Positions 56,169 to 64,000 of a stretch of DNA of 64,000 bases are shown here, one piece after another (position 1 is the first letter of the stretch; the number at the start of each line of letters is the position of its first letter). The stretch spans positions 1 to 64,000 of the forward strand of contig NZ_LACH01000014.1 of the NCBI RefSeq assembly GCF_000968015.1. The letters run 5' to 3'. The notes beneath the pieces were generated by a model. That model was given only the letters and a program-made list of their open reading frames with translations. It was not told where the DNA came from and made no database searches. The position numbers and the translations under genes are program-made. Origin of the DNA: Pseudomonas fluorescens. Lineage in GTDB: Bacteria > Pseudomonadota > Gammaproteobacteria > Pseudomonadales > Pseudomonadaceae.

Positions 56169-56228
56169 AAAACACCGAGTAGCTTCTGATCTCCCTCTTC
56201 CGAGCGCTACCTTCGGTCGCGCATCAAA

Positions 56229-56318
56229 AAATAAATTCAAAAGATCGCATTCTGCGGCAGCGCCTACCGGGTAGATACCACTCCCATCGGCAGGAGCTGT
56301 CGCAGGCTGCGATCTTTG
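56229..56318. repeat. Degenerate REP pair (family B-like)
   Basis: AAAAGATCGCATTCTGCGGC and GTCGCAGGCTGCGATCTTT in inverted orientation, with a diverged middle. Confidence 0.7.
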
Positions 56319-56337
56319 CTTTCAAAACCCCCACCGC

Positions 56338-56440
56338 TAATACCACTTCAAACCAGCAACCCTATCACCCATCAATCAGGGCAGGATTTCCCGTGCCAAA
56401 AGCAAAGTGGTCTCATTGACATGGTATTTAAGTGGTATTA
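56338..56440. promoter_or_regulatory. Candidate NagR operator repeats upstream of nagR
   Basis: TAATACCACTT (56338-56348) is an exact inverted copy of AAGTGGTATTA (56430-56440). A third half-site, AAAGTGGTCT, lies at 56404-56413 and ATGGTATT at 56421-56428. AGTGGTCT is the half-site of known GntR/HutC-type GlcNAc repressors such as DasR. A TTGACA lies at 56416-56421. Autoregulation by NagR is inferred. Confidence 0.5.
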
Positions 56441-56497
56441 GGTTTCACCCCACCACCGGGCGACAACAATCCTATATCCGCATCGGACCAAACCTAC

Positions 56498-57229
56498 ATG
56501 AATGACCTCCAGGCCCTACGCCCTGACGACACCCAGCCCACGCCGTTGTACCTGCAACTGGCGCGCAATCTGGAAGCGGCGATCCATGCCGGCCAGTGGA
56601 AAGCCGAACAGGCCATGCCGTCGGAGCGCAACCTCAGCGAAATGCTGGGCATCTCCCGTGTCACCGCCCGCAAGGCGCTGGAAGTTCTGTTCGAGCAGGG
56701 CCTGATCCGCCGCAACCAGGGTTCCGGCACTTTCATCACCCCGCGCCTGGAACAACCGCTGTCGCGCCTCTCGGGATTCAGCGAGATGCTGCGCCTGAAA
56801 GGCTTCGTCCCCGGTTCGCAATGGCTGGAGCGTGAAATCACTCCGCCGACCCACGAAGAACTGATCCGCCTGGGCCTCTCGCCGAACGACAAGGTCGCGC
56901 GGCTCAAGCGTTTGCGTAAAGCCGACGACACGGTCATGGCGATCGAGATGAGCACCCTGCCCGCCTCGATCATTCCCAAGCCGCAAGCCGTGGGCGACTC
57001 CCTGTATGAATACCTCGACGGAATCGGCAAGCCGATCGTCCGCGCCCTGCAGCACATTCAGGCAATCAACGCCTCGGACGAATTCGCCGCCCTGGTGGGC
57101 ATCGCCCCCGGCACCGCCATGCTGCTGATGACCCGGGTCGGTTACCTGGAAGACAACACGCCGATCGAAGTCACCGACACCTATTGCCGCAACGACTACT
57201 ACGACTTTGTCGCAGAACTTCGTCGATAA
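56498..57229 (+). CDS. nagR: GntR/HutC-family repressor of GlcNAc genes
   Basis: A 243-residue regulator. The N-terminal winged helix is MPSERNLSEMLGISRVTARKA and the C-terminal UTRA ligand domain contains RLKRLRKADDTVMAIEMSTL. UTRA regulators of this group sense phosphorylated amino sugars such as GlcNAc-6-P. The start ATG at 56498 gives MNDLQALRPDDTQP; the open frame from 56432 falls across the operator-like repeats. It is 33 bases upstream of nagA and on the same strand. Confidence 0.92.
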   Translation: MNDLQALRPDDTQPTPLYLQLARNLEAAIHAGQWKAEQAMPSERNLSEMLGISRVTARKALEVLFEQGLIRRNQGSGTFITPRLEQPLSRLSGFSEMLRLKGFVPGSQWLEREITPPTHEELIRLGLSPNDKVARLKRLRKADDTVMAIEMSTLPASIIPKPQAVGDSLYEYLDGIGKPIVRALQHIQAINASDEFAALVGIAPGTAMLLMTRVGYLEDNTPIEVTDTYCRNDYYDFVAELRR

Positions 57230-57262
57230 CCCGCTTCGCCGCTAAAGAACCGAGAACCGATC

Positions 57263-58369
57263 ATGTCCGAAGACAACATCCTCACCGCCCGCGGCTGGAT
57301 TCGCGGCCGGCTGATTCACGAACACGGCAAGGTCGTGTCGATCGAAGGCCAACCGTGCGATCCGGCCGACAACGAACTGCCTTACCTGCTGCCGGGTTTC
57401 ATCGACCTGCACGTTCATGGCGGCGGCGGCAAAGACATCATGGAAGGCGCGCCAGCCTTCGAGACCATCACCAAAACCCACGTACGGTTCGGTACGACGT
57501 CGATGCTGGCGACCACCATGACCGCGCCGCCTGCAGAAATTTCCAGCGTGCTCAAAGCCGTCGGCGAGTATTGCGAGCAGCGCCCGAAAGGCAGCGCCCG
57601 AGTCCTCGGCGTGCACCTGGAAGGCCCGTACATCAACCCCGGAAAACTCGGCGCCCAACCGAATTTCGCCCACACCGCGTTGATGGCCGAAGTCGAAGAA
57701 TATCTTGCGCTGGCGCCGATCAGGGTGATTACCATCGCCCCGGAAATCGCCGGCCACGACGCCTTGATCCGCAACCTCAGCGCTCGCGGCGTGCGCATGC
57801 AAATTGGCCACACCCTCGGCAGTTACGAGGAAGGCGTTGCCGCGCTGAACGCCGGCGCCAGCAGTTTCACCCACCTCTACAACGCCATGAGCCCGCTGCA
57901 TCACCGCGAGCCGGGCATCGTCGGCGCGGCACTGGCTCACGCCAAATACGCCGAACTGATTCCGGACTTGCTGCACGTGCACCCCGGCGCCATCCGTGTG
58001 GCCCTGCGATCAATCCCGTGCCTGTATTGCGTCACCGACTCCACCGCCGCTGCCGGCATGCCCGACGGCGAGTACAAGCTCGGCAGCCACACCGTGACCA
58101 AATGCCTGGGCGGTGTGCGCTTGCCCGACGGCACCCTGGCCGGCAGCACGCTGACCATGGATCAGGCCCTGCGCAATCTGGTGAAGATCGGTTTGCCAAT
58201 CGCCGAGGCCTCGCAACGTCTTTCGCAATTCCCCGCCGACTACCTCGGCCTCAACGAACGCGGGCGCCTGCAACCCGGCAGCTGGGCCGACTGCGTGCGG
58301 CTCGATCGCTCACTCACACTGACCGCCGTCATGGTCGAAGGAGAAGACATTGACTTCAAAAATGCTTGA
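57263..58369 (+). CDS. nagA: N-acetylglucosamine-6-phosphate deacetylase
   Basis: Removes acetate from GlcNAc-6-phosphate. The 368 residues show FIDLHVHGGGGKD (metal), VHLEGPYINPGKLGAQ, and SFTHLYNAMSPLHHREPGIVG with metal-ligand histidines. The C-terminal LNERGRLQPGSWADCVRLD is typical of amidohydrolases. The end overlaps the SIS gene by 20 bases. Confidence 0.95.
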   Translation: MSEDNILTARGWIRGRLIHEHGKVVSIEGQPCDPADNELPYLLPGFIDLHVHGGGGKDIMEGAPAFETITKTHVRFGTTSMLATTMTAPPAEISSVLKAVGEYCEQRPKGSARVLGVHLEGPYINPGKLGAQPNFAHTALMAEVEEYLALAPIRVITIAPEIAGHDALIRNLSARGVRMQIGHTLGSYEEGVAALNAGASSFTHLYNAMSPLHHREPGIVGAALAHAKYAELIPDLLHVHPGAIRVALRSIPCLYCVTDSTAAAGMPDGEYKLGSHTVTKCLGGVRLPDGTLAGSTLTMDQALRNLVKIGLPIAEASQRLSQFPADYLGLNERGRLQPGSWADCVRLDRSLTLTAVMVEGEDIDFKNA

Positions 58370-59372
58370 AGAGGCGCTGTCCTCGTTCGAGGCCGTGCAA
58401 GCCCAATTGCAGCAACTCGACCCGCAAATGATCGAGATCGCCGGGCGCCTGCGCCGTCAACCGCCGCAAGTGGTGATGACCGTCGCCCGCGGTAGCTCCG
58501 ATCATGCCGCCAGTTACTTCGCCTACCTGACCATGCAGCAATTGGGCTTCCCGGTGGCGTCGTTGCCGATGTCGGTGGTGACCATGCTGCAAGCGCCGTT
58601 GAAGGTCAGCGGCCAAGTGGCGTTCGCCTTCTCGCAGTCCGGGCAAAGTCCCGACCTGGTGAACAGCCTGCGTCTGCTGCGCAAGCGCGGCGCCCTGAGC
58701 ATCTCGATGGTCAACGCCGAGAGTTCGCCACTGGAGGCCGCGTGTGAGTTCAGCTTGCCGCTGTGTGCCGGCACCGAAAGCAGCGTCGCCGCGACCAAGA
58801 GTTTTATCGCCACCCTCAGCGCCAGCGCCCGTCTGATCGCCCACTGGAAAGAGGACGCGGAGTTGCTGGAGGCCGGCCTCGCACTGCCGGAAGGTTTGCG
58901 CGAGGCGGCGAAACAGGACTGGAGCCTGGCCATCGACGCCCTGCGTGATTGCCAGCGCCTGATGGTGATTGGCCGTGGCGCCGGTTTCGCCATCGCCCAG
59001 GAAGCCGCATTGAAATTCAAGGAAACCTCGGCGATCCAGGCCGAAGCCTTCAGCAGCGCCGAGGTCCGTCACGGCCCGATGGCGTTGATCGACGAAAATT
59101 ATCCACTGCTGATCTTCGCCCCGCGCGGTGCCGAGCAGGCCGGTTTGCTGATCCTCGCCGCCGACATGCGCCAGCGTGGTGCCCGCGTGTTGCTGGCCGC
59201 ACCGGATGACATTGCCGAACGCGACCTCACCCTGACCCGTGCCGAGCACCCGGCCCTCGACCCGATTCTGGCGATCCAGAGTTTCTACGTCATGGCCGCC
59301 GGTTTGGCCGTCGCCCGAGGCATGGACCCGGACCAGCCGCGGCATTTGAGCAAAGTGACGCGCACGCACTAA
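58350..59372 (+). CDS. SIS-domain glucosamine-6-phosphate deaminase/isomerase-like protein
   Basis: Takes the place of NagB: expected to turn glucosamine-6-phosphate into fructose-6-phosphate. The 340 residues have two SIS domains (VMTVARGSSDHAASYFAYL; MVIGRGAGFAIAQEAALKFKE, then EVRHGPMALID) as in the isomerase half of GlmS but without the glutaminase part. The TTG at 58350 has GGAGAAGACA just upstream, whereas the ATG 12 bases later does not. Overlaps nagA, so translationally coupled. A family B REP pair follows. Confidence 0.88.
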   Translation: MTSKMLEEALSSFEAVQAQLQQLDPQMIEIAGRLRRQPPQVVMTVARGSSDHAASYFAYLTMQQLGFPVASLPMSVVTMLQAPLKVSGQVAFAFSQSGQSPDLVNSLRLLRKRGALSISMVNAESSPLEAACEFSLPLCAGTESSVAATKSFIATLSASARLIAHWKEDAELLEAGLALPEGLREAAKQDWSLAIDALRDCQRLMVIGRGAGFAIAQEAALKFKETSAIQAEAFSSAEVRHGPMALIDENYPLLIFAPRGAEQAGLLILAADMRQRGARVLLAAPDDIAERDLTLTRAEHPALDPILAIQSFYVMAAGLAVARGMDPDQPRHLSKVTRTH

Positions 59373-59394
59373 CTCAAAGGGCGCATGAAAAACC

Positions 59395-59486
59395 CTGTAG
59401 GAGCTGTCGAGTGAAACGAGGCTGCGATCTTTTCAACGCAAGATCAAAAGATCGCAGCCTCGTTTCACTCGACAGCTCCTACAGGG
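59395..59486. repeat. Paired REP palindrome (family B) inside the nag cluster
   Basis: CTGTAGGAGCTGTCGAGTGA...GCGATCTTTT and its inverted copy, between the SIS gene and the PTS gene. Near-perfect arms of about 40 bases. Confidence 0.9.
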
Positions 59487-59526
59487 GCGAGTTGATCCGA
59501 ACCGTTTTTACTGATGAGACCGAGCC

Positions 59527-62043
59527 ATGCACAACAATAATAAAGAGCTGACCCTCAGCGCCCCGCTCAGCGGCCCGGTGCTCACGCTCGCCAAAGTCCC
59601 GGACCCGGTGTTCGCCAGCGGCGCCATGGGCGACGGGATCGCCATCGACCCGCTGAACGACACCCTCCACGCCCCGTGCGCCGGCATCGTGGTGCACGTC
59701 GCGCGCACTGGCCACGCCGTCACCTTGCGTGCCGACAACGGTGCCGAATTGCTGCTGCACCTGGGCCTCGACACCGTCGAGCTGCAGGGCGAAGGCTTCT
59801 CGATGCTGGTCAAGGAAGGGGCGCGGGTCAGCAACGGCCAGCCGCTGTTGCGCTATGACCTGGACAAGGTCGCGCAGCAGTGCAAAAGCCTGGTCAGCCT
59901 GATGATCCTGACCAACAGCCAGGACTTTCAGGCGCGACCAATCACGCTGAAGTCGGTGAAAGTTGGCGAGCCATTGCTGCATATCATTCGTCGGCACGCA
60001 CCTGGAGCGCACGCTGAAGCGGAGCTTTCCGGGGAAGAGATTTACGGCCACATTCGCATCGCCCATCGCGGCGGTTTGCATGCTCGTCCGGCAGCGCTGA
60101 TTCGTCAGACAGCACAAGGTTTCAAGAGCAAATCGCAGCTGCACTTCGCTGGCAAATCGGCGACCTGCGACAGCTTGATCGGACTGATGGGTTTGGCCGT
60201 TGGCGAACAGGACGAGGTTCAGGTCAGCTGCCAGGGCCCGGACGCCGAAGCCGCGTTGCAAGCGTTGCTGATTGCGTTATCCACAGCGCTGGCCGAAGAC
60301 AGCCACGCCGCCGCGCCGACACCGATTGCCCGACGCACCCGAGCTGCCGAAGCGGGTGTGCTGCACGGTGTTTGTGCAGCGCCTGGTTTGGTTGCCGGGC
60401 CGTTGTTTCGCTTGAACGCCATCAGCCTGCCGGTGGATGCAGGTAACCATGATCCCGAGCAACAACTGCAAACCCTCGACACCGCGCTGACCGTTGTGCG
60501 CAGTGAAATCGACCACACGCTGGCCCAAGCCAGGAAACATAAAAACACTGACGAAGAAGCGATCTTCGCCGCACACCTCGCCCTGCTCGAAGACCCGGCG
60601 CTGCTCGACGCGGCGAACACTTCCATCGACCAAGGCATGGCCGCAACCCACGCCTGGAGCCAATCGATCGACGCGCAGTGCGAGGTGCTCCAGCAACTCG
60701 GCAGCCCGTTGTTGGCCGAACGCGCCAACGATCTGCGCGACCTCAAACAACGCGTACTGCGTGCCCTGCTCGGCGAAACCTGGCACTACGATGTGCCCGC
60801 CGGCGCTATCGTCGCCGCCCATGAACTGACGCCGTCCGATCTGCTGCAACTCAGTCAGCTAGGTGTCGCCGGGTTGTGCATGGCCGAGGGCGGCGCGACT
60901 TCCCACGTGGCGATTCTCGCGCGCGGCAAAGGCTTGCCGTGCATGGTTGCACTGGGTTCTACGCTGTTGGATCAGCAGCAAGGCCAAGCGGTTGTGCTGG
61001 ATGCCGATGGCGGTCGCCTTGAACTGATGCCAAATGCCGAACGTTTGGCCGAAGTGCATCAGGCGCAACTCGATCATCAACAGCGCCGCGCCGAGCAACA
61101 GGCTCAGGCTCACACCCCGGCGCTGACGCTCGACGGTTTGCAGATTGAAGTCGCCGCCAATGTGGCTTCCAGTGCTGAAGCGGCTGATGCCTTGGCCAAT
61201 GGCGCCGACGGCGTCGGCTTGCTGCGTACCGAGTTTCTGTTTGTGGATCGCAACACCGCGCCAGACGAAGAGGAACAGCGCGTCGCCTATCAAGCCGTGC
61301 TCGATGCCATGGGCGACAAGTCGGTGATCATTCGCACCATCGACGTCGGCGGCGACAAACAACTCGACTATTTGCCGCTGCCGGCTGAGGCCAATCCAGT
61401 GCTTGGCCTGCGCGGCATTCGCCTGGCTCAGGTCCGTCCGGAAATCCTCGATCAGCAATTGCGCGCGCTGCTGCACGTCAATCCGCTTTCGCGCTGCCGG
61501 ATCTTGTTGCCGATGGTGACCGAAGTCGATGAGTTGCTGCACATCCGCCAGCGTCTCGATGCGTTGTGCACAGAGCTCGGTGTGCTTGAGCGCCCGGAGC
61601 TGGGCGTGATGATCGAAGTCCCCGCCGCCGCGCTGCTGGCCGAGCAACTGGCCGAACATGCGGACTTCCTGTCCATCGGCACCAACGATTTATCGCAATA
61701 CACACTGGCCATGGACCGCGACCACGCCGGCCTCGCCTCGCGGGTCGACGCCATGCACCCGGCGCTGCTGCGGCTGATCGCCCAGACCTGCGCCGGCGCT
61801 GCGGTGCATAACCGTTGGGTCGGTGTCTGCGGCGCGCTCGCCTCCGATCCGCTGGCCACGCCGGTATTGATCGGCCTGGGCGTCAGCGAGTTGTCGGTCA
61901 GCCCGGTGCAGATCGGTGAAATCAAGGACCGCGTCCGCCACCTGGACGCGAGCGAATGCCGACGCATCAGCCACGACCTGCTCAAGTTGAGCAGCGCCGC
62001 AGCTGTGCGTCACGCCTGTCATCAGCAATGGCCTCTGAGCTGA
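59527..62043 (+). CDS. nagF: PTS EIIA-HPr-EI fusion for GlcNAc
   Basis: Multiphosphoryl protein that feeds phosphate from PEP to NagE. The 838 residues read EIIA-Glc type (His78 in ELLLHLGLDTVELQGE), HPr (His185 in HRGGLHARPAALI) and enzyme I (His460 in EGGATSHVAILARGKG; PEP-binding domain with LLRTEFLF, VMIEVPAAALLAEQL and GVCGALASDP). All three phospho-histidines are present. ATG at 59527. AACAATAA at 59533-59540, within the first codons, fits the Hfq/Crc motif. Followed by nagE. Confidence 0.95.
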   Translation: MHNNNKELTLSAPLSGPVLTLAKVPDPVFASGAMGDGIAIDPLNDTLHAPCAGIVVHVARTGHAVTLRADNGAELLLHLGLDTVELQGEGFSMLVKEGARVSNGQPLLRYDLDKVAQQCKSLVSLMILTNSQDFQARPITLKSVKVGEPLLHIIRRHAPGAHAEAELSGEEIYGHIRIAHRGGLHARPAALIRQTAQGFKSKSQLHFAGKSATCDSLIGLMGLAVGEQDEVQVSCQGPDAEAALQALLIALSTALAEDSHAAAPTPIARRTRAAEAGVLHGVCAAPGLVAGPLFRLNAISLPVDAGNHDPEQQLQTLDTALTVVRSEIDHTLAQARKHKNTDEEAIFAAHLALLEDPALLDAANTSIDQGMAATHAWSQSIDAQCEVLQQLGSPLLAERANDLRDLKQRVLRALLGETWHYDVPAGAIVAAHELTPSDLLQLSQLGVAGLCMAEGGATSHVAILARGKGLPCMVALGSTLLDQQQGQAVVLDADGGRLELMPNAERLAEVHQAQLDHQQRRAEQQAQAHTPALTLDGLQIEVAANVASSAEAADALANGADGVGLLRTEFLFVDRNTAPDEEEQRVAYQAVLDAMGDKSVIIRTIDVGGDKQLDYLPLPAEANPVLGLRGIRLAQVRPEILDQQLRALLHVNPLSRCRILLPMVTEVDELLHIRQRLDALCTELGVLERPELGVMIEVPAAALLAEQLAEHADFLSIGTNDLSQYTLAMDRDHAGLASRVDAMHPALLRLIAQTCAGAAVHNRWVGVCGALASDPLATPVLIGLGVSELSVSPVQIGEIKDRVRHLDASECRRISHDLLKLSSAAAVRHACHQQWPLS
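59533..59540 (+). promoter_or_regulatory. Possible Hfq/Crc CA motif at nagF start
   Basis: AACAATAA matches AANAANAA and overlaps the first codons, the usual position for Crc/Hfq-mediated translational repression in Pseudomonas. Inferred only. Confidence 0.45.
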
Positions 62044-62062
62044 ACAACGACAACAGCTCTAA

Positions 62063-62070
62063 AACAAAAA
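62063..62070 (+). promoter_or_regulatory. Possible Hfq/Crc CA motif before nagE
   Basis: AACAAAAA, matching AANAANAA, lies 20-27 bases before the nagE ATG in an A-rich leader that also has AACAACGACAAC. Inferred only. Confidence 0.35.
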
Positions 62071-62089
62071 GAACACAGGGAGAACCGCC

Positions 62090-63805
62090 ATGTACCAATA
62101 CTTCATCGAAGGCCTGCAACGCCTCGGCCGCGCGCTGATGCTGCCGATCGCGATCCTGCCGATCGCCGGCCTGTTGCTGCGCCTGGGCGACACCGACCTG
62201 CTGAACATCGCGATCATCCACGACGCCGGCCAAGTGATCTTCGCCAACCTGGCGATGATCTTCGCCATCGGCATCGCGGTCGGTTTCGCCAAGGACAACA
62301 ACGGCACCGCAGGCCTCGCCGGGGTGATTGGCTATCTGGTGATGATCTCCACCCTCAAGGTGCTCGACGCGAGCATCAACATGGGCATGCTCGCCGGGAT
62401 CGTCAGCGGCTTGATGGCGGGTGCGCTGTACAACCGTTTCAAGGACATCAAGCTCCCGGAGTACCTGGCATTCTTCGGCGGCCGGCGCTTCGTACCGATC
62501 GCCACCGGGTTCGCCGCCGTCGGCCTGGGCGTGATCTTCGGCTTGATCTGGCCGCCCATCCAGCACGGCATCAACAGCTTCGGCACGTTGATGATGGAAA
62601 GCGGCAGCTTCGGCGCGTTCGTCTTCGGCGTGTTCAACCGCCTGCTGATCGTCACCGGGCTGCACCACATCCTCAACAACATGGCGTGGTTCGTCTTCGG
62701 CAACTTCACTGATCCGACCACCGGCGCCATCGTCACCGGCGACCTGTCGCGCTACTTCGCCGGTGACCCGAAGGGCGGCCAGTTCATGACCGGCATGTTC
62801 CCGATGATGATCTTCGGCCTCCCGGCCGCCTGCCTGGCGATGTACCGCAACACCCTGCCGGAACGCCGCAAGGTCATGGGCGGGATCTTTCTGTCGATGG
62901 CGCTGACGTCATTTTTGACGGGTGTAACTGAGCCGATCGAATTCGCCTTCATGTTCCTCGCGCCGTTTCTCTTTTTGCTCCATGCGCTGCTGACGGGTCT
63001 GTCGATGGCGATCACCAATGCGCTGAACATCCACCTTGGTTTTACCTTCTCCGGCGGTTTCATCGACATGATTCTCGGCTGGGGTAAATCCACCAACGGT
63101 TGGTTGGTGGTGCCGGTGGGGCTGGCGTACGCGGTGATCTACTACGTGGTGTTTGATTTCTGCATTCGCCGTTTCAACCTCAAGACGCCGGGGCGTGAAG
63201 AAGTGCCGGCGGGGGACAAGGTTGTAGTCGCCGAGAATGAGCGAGCCGGGGCTTACATCAAGGCACTGGGCGGTGCTCAGAATTTGATCACCGTAGGAGC
63301 GTGTACCACACGGTTGCGGCTGGACATGGTGGATCGCAACAAGGCAAACGATGCGGAGTTGAAAGCGCTGGGGGCGATGGCGGTTGTGCGTCCTGGTAAA
63401 GGCGGGAGCTTGCAAGTGGTGGTCGGGCCGATGGCGGACAGCATTGCTGATGAGATTCGCTTGGCGATGCCCGCTCTGGGGCGCGCACTTGTTTCCTCAC
63501 CTCCTGCTGTTATCGATGCGCCGAAACCTGCGGCGGTGGCGAATTCAGAAGCGCAGCAATGGTTGAATGCCTTGGGCGGTGGCGAGAACGTGTTGCAGAT
63601 GGACTGCATCGCCATGACCCGGATTCGGTTGCAACTGGCGGATGGCAAGGCGTTGTCGGAGTGTGATTTGAAGGCGTTGGGTTGCCAGGGTGTCAGTCAG
63701 TTGGAGGGTGGGGTTTGGCATCTGTTGATTGGCGACAAGGCATCGAGTTTGAATGATGCGCTGGAGGCGTTGGTGAATCGCAGTGAGGTGAGTGCCAAGG
63801 TTTAG
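62090..63805 (+). CDS. nagE: GlcNAc-specific PTS permease EIIC-EIIB-EIIB
   Basis: Transports and phosphorylates N-acetylglucosamine at the inner membrane. The 571 residues have a polytopic EIIC domain (about residues 1-370; MLPIAILPIAGLLLRLGD, VTGLHHILNNMAWF, TEPIEFAFMFLAPFLFLLH) and two tandem EIIB domains. The first has the phosphorylation site Cys405 in VGACTTRLRL. The second (from about residue 490) is DCIAMTRIRLQL, where the equivalent residue is Ala508, so it cannot be phosphorylated there. No EIIA domain; that comes from NagF. A REP pair and terminator follow. Confidence 0.95.
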   Translation: MYQYFIEGLQRLGRALMLPIAILPIAGLLLRLGDTDLLNIAIIHDAGQVIFANLAMIFAIGIAVGFAKDNNGTAGLAGVIGYLVMISTLKVLDASINMGMLAGIVSGLMAGALYNRFKDIKLPEYLAFFGGRRFVPIATGFAAVGLGVIFGLIWPPIQHGINSFGTLMMESGSFGAFVFGVFNRLLIVTGLHHILNNMAWFVFGNFTDPTTGAIVTGDLSRYFAGDPKGGQFMTGMFPMMIFGLPAACLAMYRNTLPERRKVMGGIFLSMALTSFLTGVTEPIEFAFMFLAPFLFLLHALLTGLSMAITNALNIHLGFTFSGGFIDMILGWGKSTNGWLVVPVGLAYAVIYYVVFDFCIRRFNLKTPGREEVPAGDKVVVAENERAGAYIKALGGAQNLITVGACTTRLRLDMVDRNKANDAELKALGAMAVVRPGKGGSLQVVVGPMADSIADEIRLAMPALGRALVSSPPAVIDAPKPAAVANSEAQQWLNALGGGENVLQMDCIAMTRIRLQLADGKALSECDLKALGCQGVSQLEGGVWHLLIGDKASSLNDALEALVNRSEVSAKV

Positions 63806-63828
63806 ATTGTTGGTGCCCTGTAGCCCGT

Positions 63829-63904
63829 CTTCGCGAGCAGGCTCGCTCCCACACTGGTTTGGTGTACATAGTTCCAATGTGGGAGCGGGCCTGCTCGCGA
63901 AGGG
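63829..63904. repeat. Paired REP palindrome after nagE (family A)
   Basis: TTCGCGAGCAGGCTCGCTCC and TGTGGGAGCGGGCCTGCTCG, inverted, about 25 bases after the nagE stop. Confidence 0.9.
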
Positions 63905-63938
63905 GCCCTCACAAACACCAAAAAACCTGAGCAATAAA

Positions 63939-63966
63939 AAACCCGCTGATTTTCATCAGCGGGTTT
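63939..63966. terminator. Bidirectional terminator
   Basis: AAACCCGCTGAT-TTTC-ATCAGCGGGTTT: perfect 12-base stem with A-run and T-run. It ends nagE and may also end a leftward gene entering from the right. Confidence 0.93.
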
Positions 63967-63988
63967 CTCATTTCGGCAGCAAGGAAGA

Positions 63989-64000
63989 TTAGAAATCCTC
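63989..64000 (-). CDS. Possible 3' end of a leftward gene cut by the window
   Basis: Read on the minus strand the last bases give Glu-Asp-Phe-TAA. A terminal Phe and a terminator 23 bases downstream would suit an outer-membrane porin, but three codons cannot establish this. Confidence 0.3.
   Translation of the reverse strand, partial: EDF

Larger units (their letters stand above)
56046..56497. other. 452-base gap upstream of nagR with two repeats and an operator-like region
   Basis: Contains the family C pair at 56048-56168, a degenerate family B pair at about 56229-56318, and the candidate NagR operator region at 56338-56440. No gene seen. Confidence 0.6.

Noticed and set aside
63500..63805. 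Second EIIB domain as a separate gene
   Set aside because: The frame is continuous with NagE and there is no internal ribosome-binding site at the boundary.

Overview
The window is chromosomal DNA of a Pseudomonas, most likely of the P. fluorescens group. The evidence is protein-level recognition, high-GC coding with strong codon bias, and many paired REP-type palindromes between genes. The gene order lysS-prfB-wspRFEDCBA, then recJ, thrC-hom-dsbC-xerD, rplS-trmD-rimM-rpsP, ffh, purT, and nagR-nagA-SIS-PTS-nagE is the arrangement known from P. aeruginosa PAO1. Some blocks here are absent from my recollection of that strain.

Layout. 1-4.3 kb: small envelope proteins, a lipoprotein hydrolase, a QEGLA-motif (DUF1704) protein and a TetR regulator. 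4.3-7 kb: prfB-lysS, with the RF2 programmed frameshift. 7.2-15.7 kb: a complete Wsp surface-sensing chemosensory operon ending in the diguanylate cyclase WspR. 15.9-26.8 kb: a DUF533 protein, then a LysR regulator, two paralogous gamma-aminobutyraldehyde-type dehydrogenases, a spermidine/putrescine-type ABC transporter and an APC permease, which together form a polyamine/GABA uptake and oxidation locus. 26.8-28.6 kb: a small accessory patch with an AT-richer SLOG-like gene, a BRO-N antirepressor-like gene behind a structured leader, and a small ORF. 29-38.8 kb: opgD, an old-yellow-enzyme, recJ, yaeQ, a CaiB-type CoA transferase, two solute-binding-like proteins (one a PAS-terminated, kinase-less sensor) and a DUF3509 protein. 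38.9-43.7 kb: dsbC-hom-thrC and xerD. 43.8-49.7 kb: the rpsP-rimM-trmD-rplS ribosomal operon, ffh, a CcsA-like membrane protein and a CorC-like transporter. 50-56 kb: an MHS-family transporter, purT, a VUT protein, DUF1289, gamma-carbonic anhydrase, two Nudix hydrolases and an L,D-transpeptidase. 56.5-63.8 kb: the N-acetylglucosamine PTS regulon.

How the genes work together. The Wsp genes are coupled by ATGA-type overlaps and turn a surface signal into c-di-GMP. The 17.8-26.8 kb locus imports polyamine-like substrates and oxidises the aminoaldehydes derived from them. The nag genes take up and phosphorylate GlcNAc (NagE plus the EIIA-HPr-EI fusion), deacetylate it (NagA) and deaminate it (SIS protein), under a GntR repressor. 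Several of these catabolic transcripts carry AAnAANAA-type sequences near their start codons, consistent with Hfq/Crc catabolite repression.

I found no rRNA, tRNA, CRISPR array or insertion sequence. The least explained part is 26.8-28.6 kb, especially the leader that appears to mask the ribosome-binding site of the BRO-N gene.
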